Positions 1 to 11,905 of a DNA stretch of 64,000 nt are shown here, piece by piece; within the stretch, counting starts at the first letter, position 1; each line of letters begins with the position of its first letter. Below the pieces are notes generated by a model. The model did no database searches, was not told where the DNA came from, and was given only the letters and a program-made list of their open reading frames with translations. Source of the DNA: Arion vulgaris. Lineage: Eukaryota; Mollusca; Gastropoda; Stylommatophora; Arionidae. The stretch is taken from the NCBI GenBank assembly GCA_020796225.1, contig CM036759.1, positions 1,545,782-1,609,781 on the forward strand. Reading direction: 5' to 3'. The translations under genes were made by a program, and so were the position numbers.

Positions 1-73
1 TGATCAATGCCAGGAGGTGAGGTAGCGTCTTGATCAATGCCAGGAGGTGGGGTAGCGTCTTGATCAATGCCAG
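1..73. repeat. 30-bp tandem repeat, about 2.4 copies
   Basis: Units begin TGATCAATGCCAGGAGGTG and differ by one A/G change. The array is cut by the window start, so its true length is unknown. Confidence 0.9.
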
Positions 74-318
74 CTCACTGACCCTGGCGCGGCGATGCCC
101 CTTTGTGTTATTTGCGCCTGCGACCCATCTCTTTATTAAATATTCATTATATTTTTCTTTACTAAATGTTTATTATATTTCTGTTTCACGGCCCGGTTAA
201 CCACAGATGATGCAGAATTGATAATCCTGACCTATCGGTCATTAAAAATGACCTTAGACTTCCCTAGTTCTATTGAGAAGTCGGGGGTCACATGTTAATC
301 AGCCTAATCCCCATCTGG
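74..318. other. No gene seen; AT-rich spacer
   Basis: I see no open frame with family resemblance and no RNA gene here. Confidence 0.6.
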
Positions 319-617
319 ATACAGGTGTATTTACCTGTTGACAAGTTTCATTTTATAGTATCAGGTGCCCGTCTGCCCAGCGTGTTCGTAGAGCGTTGGA
401 CTACGGGTGACTATCCCTCTGTGTGTGCGGGTTCAATTCCGCGGGATGGCAGAAAAAGCCACAGATTACCCAGATTTACGGTGTTCGTGGCACCGAACCG
501 AAGGGTTACGATGTCCATGGCACCGAGCCGAAGAGCTGAAAAGCTCAAGTGCTTCTGGATCGGGAAAAAATTAGTATCAGGTATATTTACCTGTTGACAA
601 GTTTCATTTGATGATAT
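319..617. repeat. About 41-bp repeat pair split by a SINE
   Basis: Two copies of a segment containing TTTACCTGTTGACAAGTTTC lie at about 330 and 586. The SINE at 367-570 sits between them. Removing the SINE and one target duplication restores a simple tandem duplication. Confidence 0.75.
367..570 (+). mobile_element. tRNA-derived SINE, copy 1, with 11-bp target duplication
   Basis: The head (GCCCGTCTGCCCAGCG) is followed by a pol III B-box match, GGTTCAATTCC, at 430-440; the A box is weak. A body with two GGCACCGA..GAAG direct repeats ends in GGATCGGG plus poly(A). The perfect direct repeat TAGTATCAGGT flanks it at 356-366 and 572-582, the mark of LINE-mediated insertion. Two further copies occur at 13613-13823 (minus) and 34449-34675 (plus). 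It is non-coding and would rely on a partner LINE for movement. Confidence 0.88.
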
Positions 618-715
618 CAGGTATACTTTGTGCACTCTCCGACAGGTAACAGATGGCAGACCAGGTACTGACCCAAATACTGACATTTTGGCATACTCTA
701 CTTGCGCACACATTT

Positions 716-1451
716 CTATGTTTGTTTCTATGTTTGTATGTTTGTTTGTATGTGTGTTTGTATGTATGTTTGCACGTATGTTTGTATGTATGTATGTTTG
801 TATGTTTGTATGTTTGTTTGTAGTATACATGTTTGTATGTTTGTATGTTTGTATGTATGCATGTTTGTATGATTGTATGTATGTATGTATGTATGTATGT
901 TTGTATGTATGTATGTTTGTATGTTTGTATGTATCTATGTATGTATGTTTGTTTGTATGTATGTATGTTTGTATGGTTGTATGTATGTTTGTATGCATGT
1001 ATGCATGTATGTTTGTATGTTTGTATGTTTGTATGTATGTATGTATGTATGTATGTATGTATGTATGTATGTTTGTATGTTTGTATGTATGTATGATTGT
1101 ATGTTTGTATGTATGTATGTATGTATATTTGTATGTATGTATGTATGTATGTTTGTATGTATGTATGTATGTATGTATGTATGTATGTTTGTATGTGTGT
1201 ATGTTTGTATGTTTGTATGTATGTTTGTATGTATGTATGTTTGTATGTTTGTTTGTATGTATGTATGTATGTATGTATGTATGTATGTATGTTTGTATGT
1301 TTGTATGTATGTTTGTATGGATGTTTGTATGTATGTTTGTATGTATGTTTGTATGTATGTTTGTATGTTTGTATGTTTGTATGTTTGTATGTATATTTGT
1401 ATGTATGTATGTATGTATGTATGTATGTATGTATGTTTGTATGTATGTTTG
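716..1451. repeat. TATG/TTTG tetranucleotide microsatellite
   Basis: About 735 bp of TATG with interspersed TTTG, plus rare TATC, CATG and GATT variants. Open frames in several phases are by-products of the 4-bp period lacking stops. Confidence 0.97.
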
Positions 1452-1481
1452 CAATGAAGGCAAGTATTCGCTGCTGGAGTG

Positions 1482-3915
1482 TTGCAGCTACAATACAAAG
1501 GAAGGTAAGGAGGGTTGCAGCTACAATACAAAGGAAGGTAAGGAGGGTGCAGCTACCATACAAAGGAAGGCAAGGAGGGTGCAGCTACCATACAAAGGAA
1601 GGCAAGGAGGTTGCAGCTACCATACAAAGGAAGGTAAGGAGGGTGTAGCTACCATACAAAGGAAGGCAAGGAGGGTGCAGCTACCATACAAAGGAAGGCA
1701 AGTAGGGTGCAGCTACTATACAAAGGAAGGTAAGGAGGGTTGCAGCTACTATACAAAGGAAGGCAAGGAGGGTGCAGCTACCATACAAAGGAAGGCAAGG
1801 AGGTTGCAGCTACTATCCAAAGGAAGGCAAGGAGGTTGCAGCTACTATACAAAGGAAGGCAAGGAGGGTGCAGCTACTATACAAAGGAAGGCAAGGAGGG
1901 TGCAGCTACTATACAAAGGAAGGCAAGGAGGGTGCAGCTACTATACAAAGGAAGGCAAGGAGGGTGCAGCTACCATACAAAGGAAGGTAAGGAGGGTGCA
2001 GCTACTATACAAATGAAGGTAAGGAGGGTGCAGCTACTATACAAAGGAAGGTAAGGAGGGTGCAGCTACCATACAAATGAAGGTAAGGAGGGTTGCAGCT
2101 ACTATACAAAGGAAGGTAAGGAGGGTGCAGCTACCATACAAAGGAAGGTAAGGAGGGTTGCAGCTACCATACAAAGGAAGGCAAGGAGGGTTGCAGCTAC
2201 CATACAAAGGAAGGCAAGGAGGGTTGCAGCTACTATACAAAGGAAGGCAAGGAGGGTTGCAGCTACCATACAAAGGAAGGTAAGGAGGGTTGCAGCTACC
2301 ATACAAAGGAAGGTAAGGAGGGTTGCAGCTACTATACAAAGGAAGGCAAGGAGGGTGCAGCTACCATACAAAGGAAGGTAAGGAGGGTGCAGCTACTATA
2401 CAAAGGAAGGCAAGAAGGGTGCAGCTACTATACACAGGAAGGTAAGGAGGGTGCAGCTACTATACAGAGGAAGGCAAGGAGGGTGCCGCTACCATACAAA
2501 GGAAGGTAAGGAGGGTTGCGCACCATACAAAGGAAGGCAAGGAGGTGTCAGCTACCATACAAAGGAAGGCAAGGAGGGTGCAGCTACCATACAAAGGAAG
2601 GCAAGGAGGGTTGAGCTACCATACAAAGGAAGGCAAGGAGGGTTGCAGCTACTATACAAAGGAAGGTAAGGAGGGTTGCAGCTACCATACAAAGGAAGGT
2701 AAGGAGGGTTGCAGCTACCATACAAAGGAAGGCAAGGAGGGTGCAGCTACCATAGAAAGGAAGTTAAGGAGGGTGCAGCTACTATACAAAGGAAGGTAGG
2801 AGGGTGCAGCTACCATACAAAGCGAGTTAAGGAGGGTGCAGCTACCATACAAAGGAAGGTAAGGAGGGTTGCAGCTACTATACAAAGGAAGGCAAGGAGG
2901 GTTGCAGCTACTATACAAAGGAAGGCAAGGAGGGTTGCAGCTACTATACAAAGGAAGGTAAGGAGGGTTGCAGCTACTATACAAAGGAAGGTAAGGAGGG
3001 TGCAGCTACCATACAAAGGAAGGTAAGGAGGGTGCAGCTACCATACAAAGGAAGACAAGGAGGGTGCAGCTACCATACAAAGGAAGGTAAGGAGGGTTGC
3101 AGCTACCATACAAAGGAAGGTAAGGAGGGTTGCAGCTACTATACAAAGGAAGGTAAAGAGGGTTGCAGCTACTATACAAAGGAAGGTATGGAGGGTGCAG
3201 CTACCATACAAAGGAAGGTAAGGAGGGTTGCAGCACCATCATAGGAAGGTAAGGAGGGTTGCAGCTACTATAAAAAGGAAAGCAAGGAGGTTGCAGCTAC
3301 CATACAAAGGAAGGCAAGGAGGGTGCAGCTACCATACAAAGGAAGGCAAGGAGGGTGCAGCTACCATACAAAGGAAGGTAAGGAGGTTGCAGCTACCATA
3401 CAAAGGAAGGCAAGGAGGGTGCAGCTACTATACAAAGGAAGGTAAGGAGGGTTGCAGCTACCATACAAAGGAAGGTAAGGAGGGTGCAGCTACCATACAA
3501 AGGAAGGCAAGGAGGGCTGCAGCTACTATACAAAGGAAGGTAAGAAGGGTTGCAGCTACTATACAAAGGAAGGTGAGGAGGGTTGCAGCTACCATACAAA
3601 GGAAGGCAAGGAGGGTTGCAGCTACCATACAAAGGAAGGCAAGGAGGTTGCAGCTACTATACAAAGAAGGCAAGGAGGGTGCAGCTACTATACAAAGGAA
3701 GGTAAGGAGGGTGCAGCTACAATACAAAGGAAGGTAAGGAGGGTGCAGCTACCATACAAAGGAAGGCAAGGAGGGTGCAGCTACTATACAAAGGAAGGCA
3801 AGGAGGGTGCAGCTACTATACAAAGGAAGGTAAGGAGGGTGCAGCTACTATACAAAGGAAGGCAAGGAGGGTTGCAGCTTCTATACAAAGGAAGGCAAGG
3901 AGGGTGCGGCTACCC
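1482..3915. repeat. 32/33-bp minisatellite, about 74 copies
   Basis: The unit contains ATACAAAGGAAGGYAAGGAG and GGTTGCAGCTAC. Units are 32 or 33 bp depending on GGGT versus GGGTT, so reading frames drift. Variation is mostly C/T (GGCAAG versus GGTAAG, ACCATA versus ACTATA), pointing to continual homogenisation. Confidence 0.97.
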
Positions 3916-4239
3916 ATAATTGATGCAGATTTGTATCAGGTGTACAACTTTATGTTTACAGAAGTAGTTGCGGTCAAAGGTTAAAGTTATTTGAAAATAG
4001 TTAATCTTACAATGTCCTAATCATTGTCCTACCTATCAAATGTCAAGTAAACGCTGAAGATGACTTTGTGTTCAATGGATTTTATTAGTCAGTACTTGGG
4101 ACTTGCTTGAAGTGACGATAGTGAACAACCTCGCGAACATAGGGCAATGATTGCACATCGTTCAACATCATTTCATAATAATGAACATCATCATACCATG
4201 GTGCAGTGCTGGGTGGTGCATGTACTAAACGGGACTGCG
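3916..4239. other. No gene seen
   Basis: Unique-looking AT-rich sequence between the 33-bp array and a LINE tail. No supportable exon or RNA gene. Confidence 0.55.
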
Positions 4240-4633
4240 TTGTTTTTACAAGTTATAATCATCATCAAATAGCTTGTCCTGAGCAGAACTTTGCCATCCC
4301 AACAGTACTTCGAAATTTCTCTCTCATAGGCCAGATGTTCCGCCTCTGCAGCCGGCATATTCAAACCATCAGTTACATTCTGAAACCATCTTCTCATTGA
4401 CCTTCCTCTTCTCCTCTTTGCCAGTATGCCTCCTTCCACGATGGTCTTCTTCAATCATTTGTGTCTCTTGATATGTCCAAAATACTTCAATTTTCTCTAT
4501 CCAGTGTGCCTCCTTCCCTTCCATGATGGTCTTCTTCAATCATTTGTGTCTCTTGATATGTCCAAAATACTTCAATTTTCTCTTTCTTAATTGTTGTATC
4601 AGCTAGTTTTTAGTTATTTTTTTAGCTCTTTCA
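4240..4633 (-). mobile_element. RTE-like LINE 3' end, truncated and rearranged
   Basis: Minus-strand reading gives the C-terminal tail of an RTE-type polymerase: KLKYFGHIKRH, KKTIVEGGI, RRRGRSMRRW and VTDGLNMPAAEAEHLAYERE. The 3' end finishes in ATTTGATGATGAT. Segment 4422-4497 is repeated at about 4502-4583, so the KYFGH to EGG region is duplicated. The same tail recurs at 18314 (plus) and 27897 (minus). Stops and the duplication make it non-functional. Confidence 0.85.
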
Positions 4634-4790
4634 GGATAGATCTATTCCTGGATATACATTGCAAGAAAAGTCTTGGATAACTTTCTGGATAGATCTATTC
4701 CTGGATATACATTGCAAGAAAAGTCTTGGATAACTTTCTGGATAGATCTATTCCTGGATATACATTGCAAGAAAAGTCTTGGATAACTTT
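4634..4790. repeat. 53-bp triplication of LINE-derived sequence
   Basis: Three head-to-tail 53-bp copies start at 4634, 4687 and 4740. The leading GGATAGATCTATTC matches the segment coding RSIQKEL in the related LINE at about 28195, so the repeat was cut from LINE sequence. Confidence 0.85.
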
Positions 4791-4954
4791 AACAGTAATA
4801 TTGTAATACAGACATAACTACAGACATTAATACAACATACAGTTTGACTAAGACAAGGACACCAGAAACTAACATATCAACCTAACGGTCTTTTTCATGA
4901 TAATAAGAGACACAAGTTTGTTGTTATCTAACAGGTAAAGAGAAAAAAGAACAC

Positions 4955-5110
4955 CTCAAAATATAAGACACCCTAAAAATAAGACGCTCTACAAATAAGA
5001 TACCCCCAAAATAAGACACTCCAAAATTAAGACACCCCAAAAATATGACACTTCAAAAATAAGACATCCAAAAATGTGACACTGCAAAAATGAGACTGGC
5101 CAAAAATGAA
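4955..5110. repeat. Degenerate 15-17-bp repeat
   Basis: About nine irregular copies of AAAAATAAGACACCCC-like units with substitutions and indels; old or decaying. Confidence 0.75.
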
Positions 5111-5114
5111 ATGC

Positions 5115-5580
5115 ATAAAACTGGTAGACTTGAAACTTATAATAAAACTGGTAGACTTGAAACTTATAATAAAACTGGTAGACTTGAAACTTATAATAAA
5201 ACTGGTAGACTTGAAACTTATAATAAAACTGGTAGACTTGAAACTTATAATAAAACTGGTAGACTTGAAACTTATAATAAAACTGGTAGACTTGAAACTT
5301 TAATAAAAAATGAACTTAGTTAACTGGTGCTTGCTTAAAAATAACTGAACTAAATAAACTGGTAATGAACATAAAACTGGTAGACTTGAAACTTATAAAA
5401 AACTGGTAGTATTACTTAAGTGAAACTTATAATAAAACTGGTAAACTTATTGAAACTTATAATAAAACTGGTAGACTTGAAACTTATAATAAAACTGGTA
5501 GACTTGAAACTTATAATAAAACTGGTAATAGAACTTGTAAAACTATAATAATTTAAAACTGGTATAGACTTGAAACTATT
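5115..5580. repeat. 27-bp minisatellite, regular then decayed
   Basis: The unit contains AAAACTGGTAGACTTGAAAC. About seven clean copies (to 5303) are followed by copies broken by small deletions and insertions. Nine-codon periodicity leaves open frames that are not genes. Confidence 0.93.
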
Positions 5581-5753
5581 AATCGGAAAGAAATGAGAGG
5601 CTTTGTTGGTGGGTTAAAAATAAGCGTACACTAAGTCACGTGGCAAGTCACATGGTAAGACAGAGCAGGCAATGTAATACATTAGCATAAAGTCCATCTA
5701 TCTCGGGTAGTATTACCATGGAAAGCATCTCAAATAGTAGGTCAATTATTCTC

Positions 5754-6000
5754 ATTCCAATTGTCTGTCTCACTGTCTGTCTCATTGTCTGTGTGAGTTC
5801 ACTGTGGTACAGACATATAGAATTGTAACAACTAATATTCCAATTGTCTGTCTCATTGTCTGTCTCATTGTCTGTGTGAGTTCACTGTGGTACAGACATA
5901 TAGAATTGTAACAACTAATATTCCAATTGTCTGTCTCACTGTCTGTCTCATTGTCTGTGTGAGTTCACTGTGGTACAGACATATAGAATTGTAACAAACA
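5754..6000. repeat. 83-bp tandem repeat, 3 copies
   Basis: Copies start at 5754, 5837 and 5920. Each holds an inner CTGTCTCA run and ends with GACATATAGAATTGTAAC. Nearly identical. Confidence 0.92.
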
Positions 6001-6064
6001 ACTACAAACTATCCAAGCGAAATAAATTTGTATATCACCGAGAAACGCCGTTATTAACCTGTAT

Positions 6065-6310
6065 TAGATGAAGAATATTCCCATATTATTACATTAACTT
6101 GTAGCAGTAGAAGAAGAAGAAGATGAAGAATAATATTCACATATTATTACATTAACTTGTAGCAGTAGAAGAAGAAGAAGATGAAGAATATTCCCATATT
6201 ATTACATTAACTTGTAGATAGAAGAAGAAGATAAATATTCCATATTATTACATTAACTTGTAGCAGTAAAGAAGAAGATGAAGAATATTCCATTTTAACA
6301 TTAACTGTAC
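6065..6310. repeat. About 55-bp repeat, later copies eroded
   Basis: Units contain ATATTATTACATTAACTTGT and a GAAGAAGAAGATGAAGAAT run. Later copies lose bases by small deletions. Confidence 0.85.
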
Positions 6311-6329
6311 ATAGGAAGAGAAGATGAAG

Positions 6330-6680
6330 ATATTCTATAAATGAGATAGATGAGGAAAGTTCGTCAGAGTGAAAAGAAGATGAATTTTCTATAAATGAGA
6401 AGATCTAGGAAAGTGGTAATTTGTTTATAAATGAGAAGATCTAGGAAGAGTGGTCAAGTTGTTGTTCTATAAATGAGAAGATCTAGGAAAGTGGTCAAGT
6501 TGTTCTATAAATGAGAAGATCTAGGAAAGTGGTCAAGTTGTTCTATAAATGAGAAGATCTAGGAAAGTGGTCAAGTTGTTCTACAAATGAGAAGATCTAG
6601 GAAAGTGGTCAAGTTGTTCAACAAATGAGAAGATCTAGGAAAGTGGTCAAGTTGTTCTACAAATGAGAACATCTAGTAAA
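6330..6680. repeat. About 38-bp minisatellite
   Basis: Units contain ATGAGAAGATCTAGGAAAGT and GGTCAAGTTGTTCTA. The left part is irregular; copies right of 6470 are clean. Confidence 0.92.
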
Positions 6681-6724
6681 TGTCGATATTTCTATTGATG
6701 GACAGTTACGTTTTGTCTTCCTTT

Positions 6725-6800
6725 TTTAAAGCTTTTGTTTATCCCTGTCTTGAGGAAGATCTTCTGGTCGAAACGTCGACAATGTGTATCTATATTTATT
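6725..6800 (+). other. Hammerhead-like / Penelope-associated motif
   Basis: CTTGAGGAAGATCTTC, then TGGTCGAAACGTCGAC, resembles the arrangement CUGAUGA, stem II, GAAAC of hammerhead ribozymes found in Penelope-like retroelement ends. The catalytic CUGAUGA is imperfect, so this is at best a relic. A similar GGTCGAAACGTT occurs in the foldback element at 48352-48569. Confidence 0.35.
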
Positions 6801-6837
6801 TCTATAACTGCATGTTGACAACAATTCGATATTTTAA

Positions 6838-6915
6838 AACTAAGTAAGAAATCGAAGCACACATGGTTACTCATCGAAGTGCAATGATGATGTTCCGACC
6901 AATCAATCACATTAT
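6838..6915. repeat. Short dispersed repeat, copy A
   Basis: A stretch with AGCACACATGGTTACTC and GATGATGTTCCGACC resembles 31886-31955 (AGCACAGATGGTTATCC, GACGATGTTCCAATC) over about 60 bp. Probably part of an unidentified mobile element. Confidence 0.5.
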
Positions 6916-7130
6916 CAAATTATTCATTCAATAAATGGGTTTAACGGTGAACCATTTGTTTCATTGAAACCAAGTTTCTCTATTTAGCTCAGACCCTCGG
7001 CGCACAAACGGTACGCTATCTGCAGAGAGTATTGCTCAAAGCATCAACACCGTAGCCCCGGCAAAAATCATAAAAGATCTCCCGAAACGTTAACTGCTTT
7101 GCCACAGCCCCTCCCCCTCTCCCCCAATCA

Positions 7131-7349
7131 ATGATTTCTGTATTGATATCCATTTTGCTTACACTCTACCTGGCACAGGTGAATATGCAATGGTTAATCA
7201 AAGCTTCAACTGTGGACAAGACTGTGGTAAAACAGAAGTTAGAAACTGTACAGATGTACTCATATTCTATGATGGATAGTAAGAACCGCAGTAGTATAGC
7301 TGTTAGTCAACTGGCTTCTTATGCTAGTGTTTTGAGTTTAATTCCATAG
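7131..7349 (+). CDS. Possible small ORF or terminal exon, unknown
   Basis: A 72-codon frame in non-repetitive sequence. It starts with a hydrophobic stretch (ISVLISILLTLYLAQ) and ends with a TAG in TCCATAG. A pyrimidine tract and CAG at 7176-7178 could instead be a splice acceptor, giving a terminal exon from 7179. There are no cysteines and no recognised domain. It may be chance. Confidence 0.22.
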   Translation: MISVLISILLTLYLAQVNMQWLIKASTVDKTVVKQKLETVQMYSYSMMDSKNRSSIAVSQLASYASVLSLIP

Positions 7350-7371
7350 TAGGCGTAGAATTTTGTTTCTG

Positions 7372-7565
7372 ACTATAACGACTGTCAGATCTACTAAGTC
7401 TAAATGGTGTAACAGCACTAAACATAACAGCTGTCAGATCTACTAAGTCTACATTGTGTAACATCACTAACTATAACAGCTGTCAGATCTACTAAGTCTA
7501 CATTTGTGTAACATCACTAACTATAACGGCTGTCAGATCTACTTAGTCTACATTTGTGTAACAGC
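7372..7565. repeat. About 49-bp repeat, 4 copies
   Basis: Units contain CTGTCAGATCTACTAAGTCT and GTGTAACATCACTAACTAT, with small length differences. Confidence 0.88.
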
Positions 7566-7664
7566 AAAAGTACTGGAAAGTAAAGGCGATCGGCGGCGGC
7601 GTGATGATAACTAAGCTACTGACGACGGTCAATGAACAAGACGGGCTTAACATGACCGTATTAC

Positions 7665-7856
7665 CATATTTAGCTCTGTCATATCTAGCTCTGTCATATT
7701 TAGCTCTGTCATATCTAGCTCTGTCATATCTAGCTTTGTCATATCTAGCTCTGTCATATCTAGCTCTGTCATATCTAGCTCTGTCATATCTAGCTCTGTC
7801 ATATCTAGCTCTGTCATATCTAGCTCTGTCATATCTAGCTCTGTCATATCTAGCCT
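7665..7856. repeat. 15-bp minisatellite, about 13 copies
   Basis: Unit ATATCTAGCTCTGTC, nearly uniform after the first two copies. The LSYLA-type open frame is only the 15-bp period. Confidence 0.95.
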
Positions 7857-7896
7857 AGACTTATGACAAATGGTTACTTTGGCTTTTTCTTTCTCT

Positions 7897-9190
7897 TATG
7901 ACAGATAGTAACAACTGAAGAGATGATGTTTTGTTGACTCTTATGACAGATAGTAACAACTGAAGAGATGATGTTTTGTTGACTTATGACAGATAGTAAC
8001 AATTGAAGAGATGATGTTTTGTTGACTCTTATGACAGATAGTAACAATTGAAGAGATGATGTTTTGTTGACTCTTATGACAGATAGTAACAACTGAAGAG
8101 ATGCTGTTTTGTTGACTCTTATGACAGATAGTAACAATTGAAGAGATGATGTTTTGTTGACTCTTATGACAGATAGTAACAATTGAAGAGATGATGTTTT
8201 CTTTTCTCTTATGACAGATAGTAACAACTGAAGAGATGATGTTTTGTTGACTCTTATGACAGATAGTAACAACTAAGAGATGATGTTTTGTTGACTCTTA
8301 TGACAGATAGTAACAACTGAAGAGATGATGTTTTGTTGACTCTTATGACAGATAGTAACAACTGAAGAGATGATGTTTTGTTGACTCTTATGACAGATAG
8401 TAACAACTGAAGAGATGATGTTTTGTTGACTCTTATGACAGATAGTAACAATTGAAGAGATGATGTTTTGTTGACTCTTATGACAGATAGTAACAACTGA
8501 AGAGATGATGTTTTGTTGACTTATGACAGATAGTAACAACTGAAGAGATGATGTTTTGTTGACTCTTATGACAGATAGTAACAACTGAAGAGATGATGTT
8601 TTGTTGACTTATGACAGATAGTAACAATTGAAGAGATGATGTTTTGTTGACTCTTATGACAGATAGTAACAATTGAAGAGATGATGTTTTGTTGACTCTT
8701 ATGACAGATAGTAACAATTGAAGAGATGATGTTTTTTTACTCTTATGACAGATAGTAACAACTGAAGAGATGATGTTTTGTTGACTCTTATGACAGATAG
8801 TAACAATTGAAGAGATGATGTTTTGTTGACTCTTATGACAGATAGTAACAACTGAAGAGATGATGTTTTGTTGACTCTTATGACAGATAGTAACAACTAA
8901 GAGATGATGTTTTGTTGACTCTTATGACAGATAGTAACAACTGAAGAGATGATGTTTTGTTGACTCTTATGACAGATAGTAACAACTGAAGAGATGATGT
9001 TTTGTTGACTCTTATGACAGATAGTAACAACTGAAGAGATGATGTTTTGTTGACTCTTATGACAGATAGTAACAATTGAAGAGATGATGTTTTGTTGACT
9101 CTTATGACAGATAGTAACAACTGAAGAGATGATGTTTTGTTATCTCTTATGACAGATAGTAACAACTGAAGAGATGATGTTTTGTTGACT
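7897..9190. repeat. 45-bp minisatellite, about 29 copies
   Basis: The unit contains TTATGACAGATAGTAACAAC and GAAGAGATGATGTTTTGTTG. Variants are mainly AACTG/AATTG and loss of two or three bases. It runs directly into the LINE at 9191. Confidence 0.95.
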
Positions 9191-10147
9191 CTTCATGATG
9201 GAAGACTGTCAGAGGAGTTCCAGGTCACTACTGGTGTTAGACAGGGATGCCTGCTGTCCCCCATCCTCTTCTTGGTGCTACTTGATTGGGTCACACGCAC
9301 AGCCTACGACAGGTCTGGAAAAGGCATACAGTGGACACTTATGTCAAAGCTAGAAGACCTGGATTTTGCGGACGATCTCGCCTTGCTTTCGCATAGACAA
9401 CAAGACATGCAGGAAAAAGTGGATGCTCTGGCACAAACGGCACAACGAGTCGGCCTTAAAATCAGTCAAGAGAAGACTAAAGTAATGCGTAGCAACAACA
9501 TACAGCAAGATCCAATACGGATTGAGGGAAGGGACATAGAAGATGTGGATGAATTTGTCTACCTTGGAAGTAAGATCAGCAGATCAGGAGGTACAGATGA
9601 GGACATTAATGCTAGGATTAGGAAGGCCCGACAGGCCTTTGCGATCCTGCACATGGTGTGGAAGTCCGCTGCCATCTCCACGAAAACAAAGCTCAGGATT
9701 TTCAGCTCAAATGTGAAGTCGGTGTTGCTGTATGGCTCGGAAACTTGGCGAGTCACTAGGGCAAATACAAATAAGATCCAGACCTTTGTCAACGGATGTT
9801 TGCGGCGGATTCTCAGATTGAGATGGTATGATAGAGTTACAAACACGGATCTGTGGATAAGAACAGGGCAGGAACCTATGATGACACAGGTCAAGAGGAG
9901 AAGATGGCGATGGATAGGCCATACCTTGCGGAAGACACAGTCGAGTGTCACTAGACAGGTGCTCGAGTGGAACCTGCAGGGAAAACGAAAAAGAGGACGC
10001 CCTAAGCAGACTTGGAGACGAGGTCTTACTGAGGAGCTGAAGAGTGCTCAATTGACCTGGGAGAACATAAAAAGAACAGCCAGAGACCGAGAAGAGTGAC
10101 GAACAACTGTTGAGGCCCTATGCTCCACGAGGAGCGGAGAGGATTAA
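9191..10147 (+). pseudogene. RTE-like LINE polymerase, 5'-truncated C-terminal half
   Basis: The continuous frame 9182-10099 holds reverse transcriptase motif B (GVRQGCLLSPILF), the catalytic DFADDLALLSH, motif D (GLKISQEKTKVM), VYLGSKISRSGG, the connector LLYGSETWRVT and the basic tail KRKRGRPKQTWRR. Everything before motif B is missing. The frame stops at TGA 10097-10099 in DREE*. The family normally has Trp there (DREEW), and reading on gives EALCSTRSGED before TAA at 10145-10147, so this is most likely one nonsense change. The 3' end (TAATGATGAA) leads straight into the 33-bp array. Dead by truncation. Confidence 0.93.
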
Positions 10148-10151
10148 TGAT

Positions 10152-10906
10152 GAACACCAGACTAATCATCAACTTTGTGTAGCACAACAACAGACTAATC
10201 GTCAACTTTGTGTAGCACAACAACAGACTAATCGTCAACTTTATGTAGCACATCAACAGACTAATCGTCAACTTTGTGTAGCACAACAACAGACTAATCG
10301 TCAACTTTGTGTAGCACATCAACAGACTAATCGTCAACTTTATGTAGCACAACAACAGACTAATCGTCAACTTTGTGTAGCACAACAACAGACTAATCGT
10401 CAACTTTATGTAGCACAACAACAGACTAATCGTCAACTTTATGTAGCACAACAACAGACTAATCATTAACTTTGTGTAGCACAACAACAGACTAATCATC
10501 AACTTTGTGTAGCACAACAACAGACTAATCATTAACTTTATGTAGCACAACAACAGACTAATCGTCAACTTTGTGTAGCACAACAACAGACTAATCATCA
10601 ACTTTATGTAGCACAACAACAGACTAATCATCAACTTTGTGTAGCACAACAACAGACTAATCATCAACTTTATGTAGCACAACAACAGACTAATCATCAA
10701 CTTTATGTAGCACAACAACAGACTAATCATCAACTTTGTGTAGCACAACAACAGACTAATCGTCAACTTTATGTAGCACAACAACAGACTAATCGTCAAC
10801 TTTGTGTAGCACAACAACAGACTAATCATCAACTTTGTGTAGCACAACAACAGACTAATCGTCAACTTTATGTAGCACAACAACAGACTAATCGTCAACT
10901 TTATGT
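10152..10906. repeat. 33-bp minisatellite, about 23 copies
   Basis: The unit contains GTAGCACAACAACAGACTAA and TCGTCAACTTTGT. The first partial unit (ACCAGACTAATCATC) overlaps the LINE's 3' tail, so the array may have grown from it. Minus-strand open frames are by-products of the 11-codon period. Confidence 0.95.
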
Positions 10907-11095
10907 GGAAATGGCATCATCAAGCAGGTCACCAGACAAAACAAATAGAATATATGAAGCCGCCATAACCACACGTATTTTGTACATACCCACAGGTATA
11001 CTGTACACACCAACACACAAGAAGTCAAACAACACAGGATGGAAAATAAAAACTCTTAAATTACAGAAAGAGCAATTTGTTTTAATTGAATTTGT

Positions 11096-11195
11096 TCGTT
11101 ACTTGAGTCGATACTTGAGTCGATACTTGAGTCGATACTTGAGTCGATACTTTAGTCGATACTTTAGTCGATACCTGAGTCGATACTTTAGTAGA
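11096..11195. repeat. 12-bp minisatellite, about 8 copies
   Basis: Unit GAGTCGATACTT with a TTAGTCG variant. Confidence 0.93.
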
Positions 11196-11236
11196 GAGTA
11201 AGTAGTGCTGCTATTTCCTGACGTGGCCTGCAGCAG

Positions 11237-11905
11237 TTCATCATCATCATCATCAAGGTGCGTATCCTTTATAGGACGTTGCTCTCTTTGCAGCACATCT
11301 GAAATTCACTCTGTCTCTAGCTAGTTCACCCACTTCGTCGATAGTCATGTTCATGGTTTCTTTAATATCTTGTAGCCATCTTCTTCTTGGTCTGCCTCTG
11401 CATCCTGGGACCCTGCCCTCTAGTATTGTTCTTTCCAGGCCATCGTGACGCTTGATGTGACCAAAGTATGTAATTTTTCTGTATAGTATGTTGTTTATCA
11501 GCCAATTCTCTTTAACATTTAGTTCTTTCAGGACATCAGTGTTCTTTCTTTTTCTGTCCATGGTATTCGTAGGATCTTTCTGTAGCATTTAGTTTCGAAG
11601 GACTGGATTTTCGTTCTTAATTTCTGTGTAATAGTCCATGATTCACAACCATAAGTATCTACTGGGAAAATGCATGCTTTCAATATTTTTAATTTAAATA
11701 TTTTGCTGGTGCTTTGCCACATGTTCTTCATTGTGTTTAACTTCTTGATTGCTATTGCCAATCTTCTTGAGATCTCTTTGGAGCAGTCACCGTTATTGTT
11801 AATTATTGAGCCCAGATATTCGTAGCTCTCTACACATTGGAGTTCTTCATTGTTTATTTGGAAGTTTGGTGAACTAAAAGACATATTTTAAATTCAATCT
11901 TTATA
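11237..11905 (-). pseudogene. RTE-like LINE, C-terminal part
   Basis: Minus-strand frames give VESYEYLGSIINNNG, VDTYGCESWTITQK, YRKILRIPWTEK, then after a frameshift near 11590 LKELNVKENWL, KITYFGHIKRHDGLERT and GRPRRRWLQDI. It ends in a (TGA)n-type tail at about 11239-11254. Relative to 12346-13172 it could be the second half of one element, but both pieces contain the KIM region, so they may be two related fragments. Confidence 0.88.

Noticed and set aside
367..450. tRNA gene from the B-box match
   Set aside because: The cloverleaf is incomplete, the A box is weak, and the sequence continues into a SINE body with poly(A) and target duplication.
628..2016. 462-codon frame over two different arrays
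   Set aside because: Low-complexity tetranucleotide repeat followed by the 33-bp array; not a protein.
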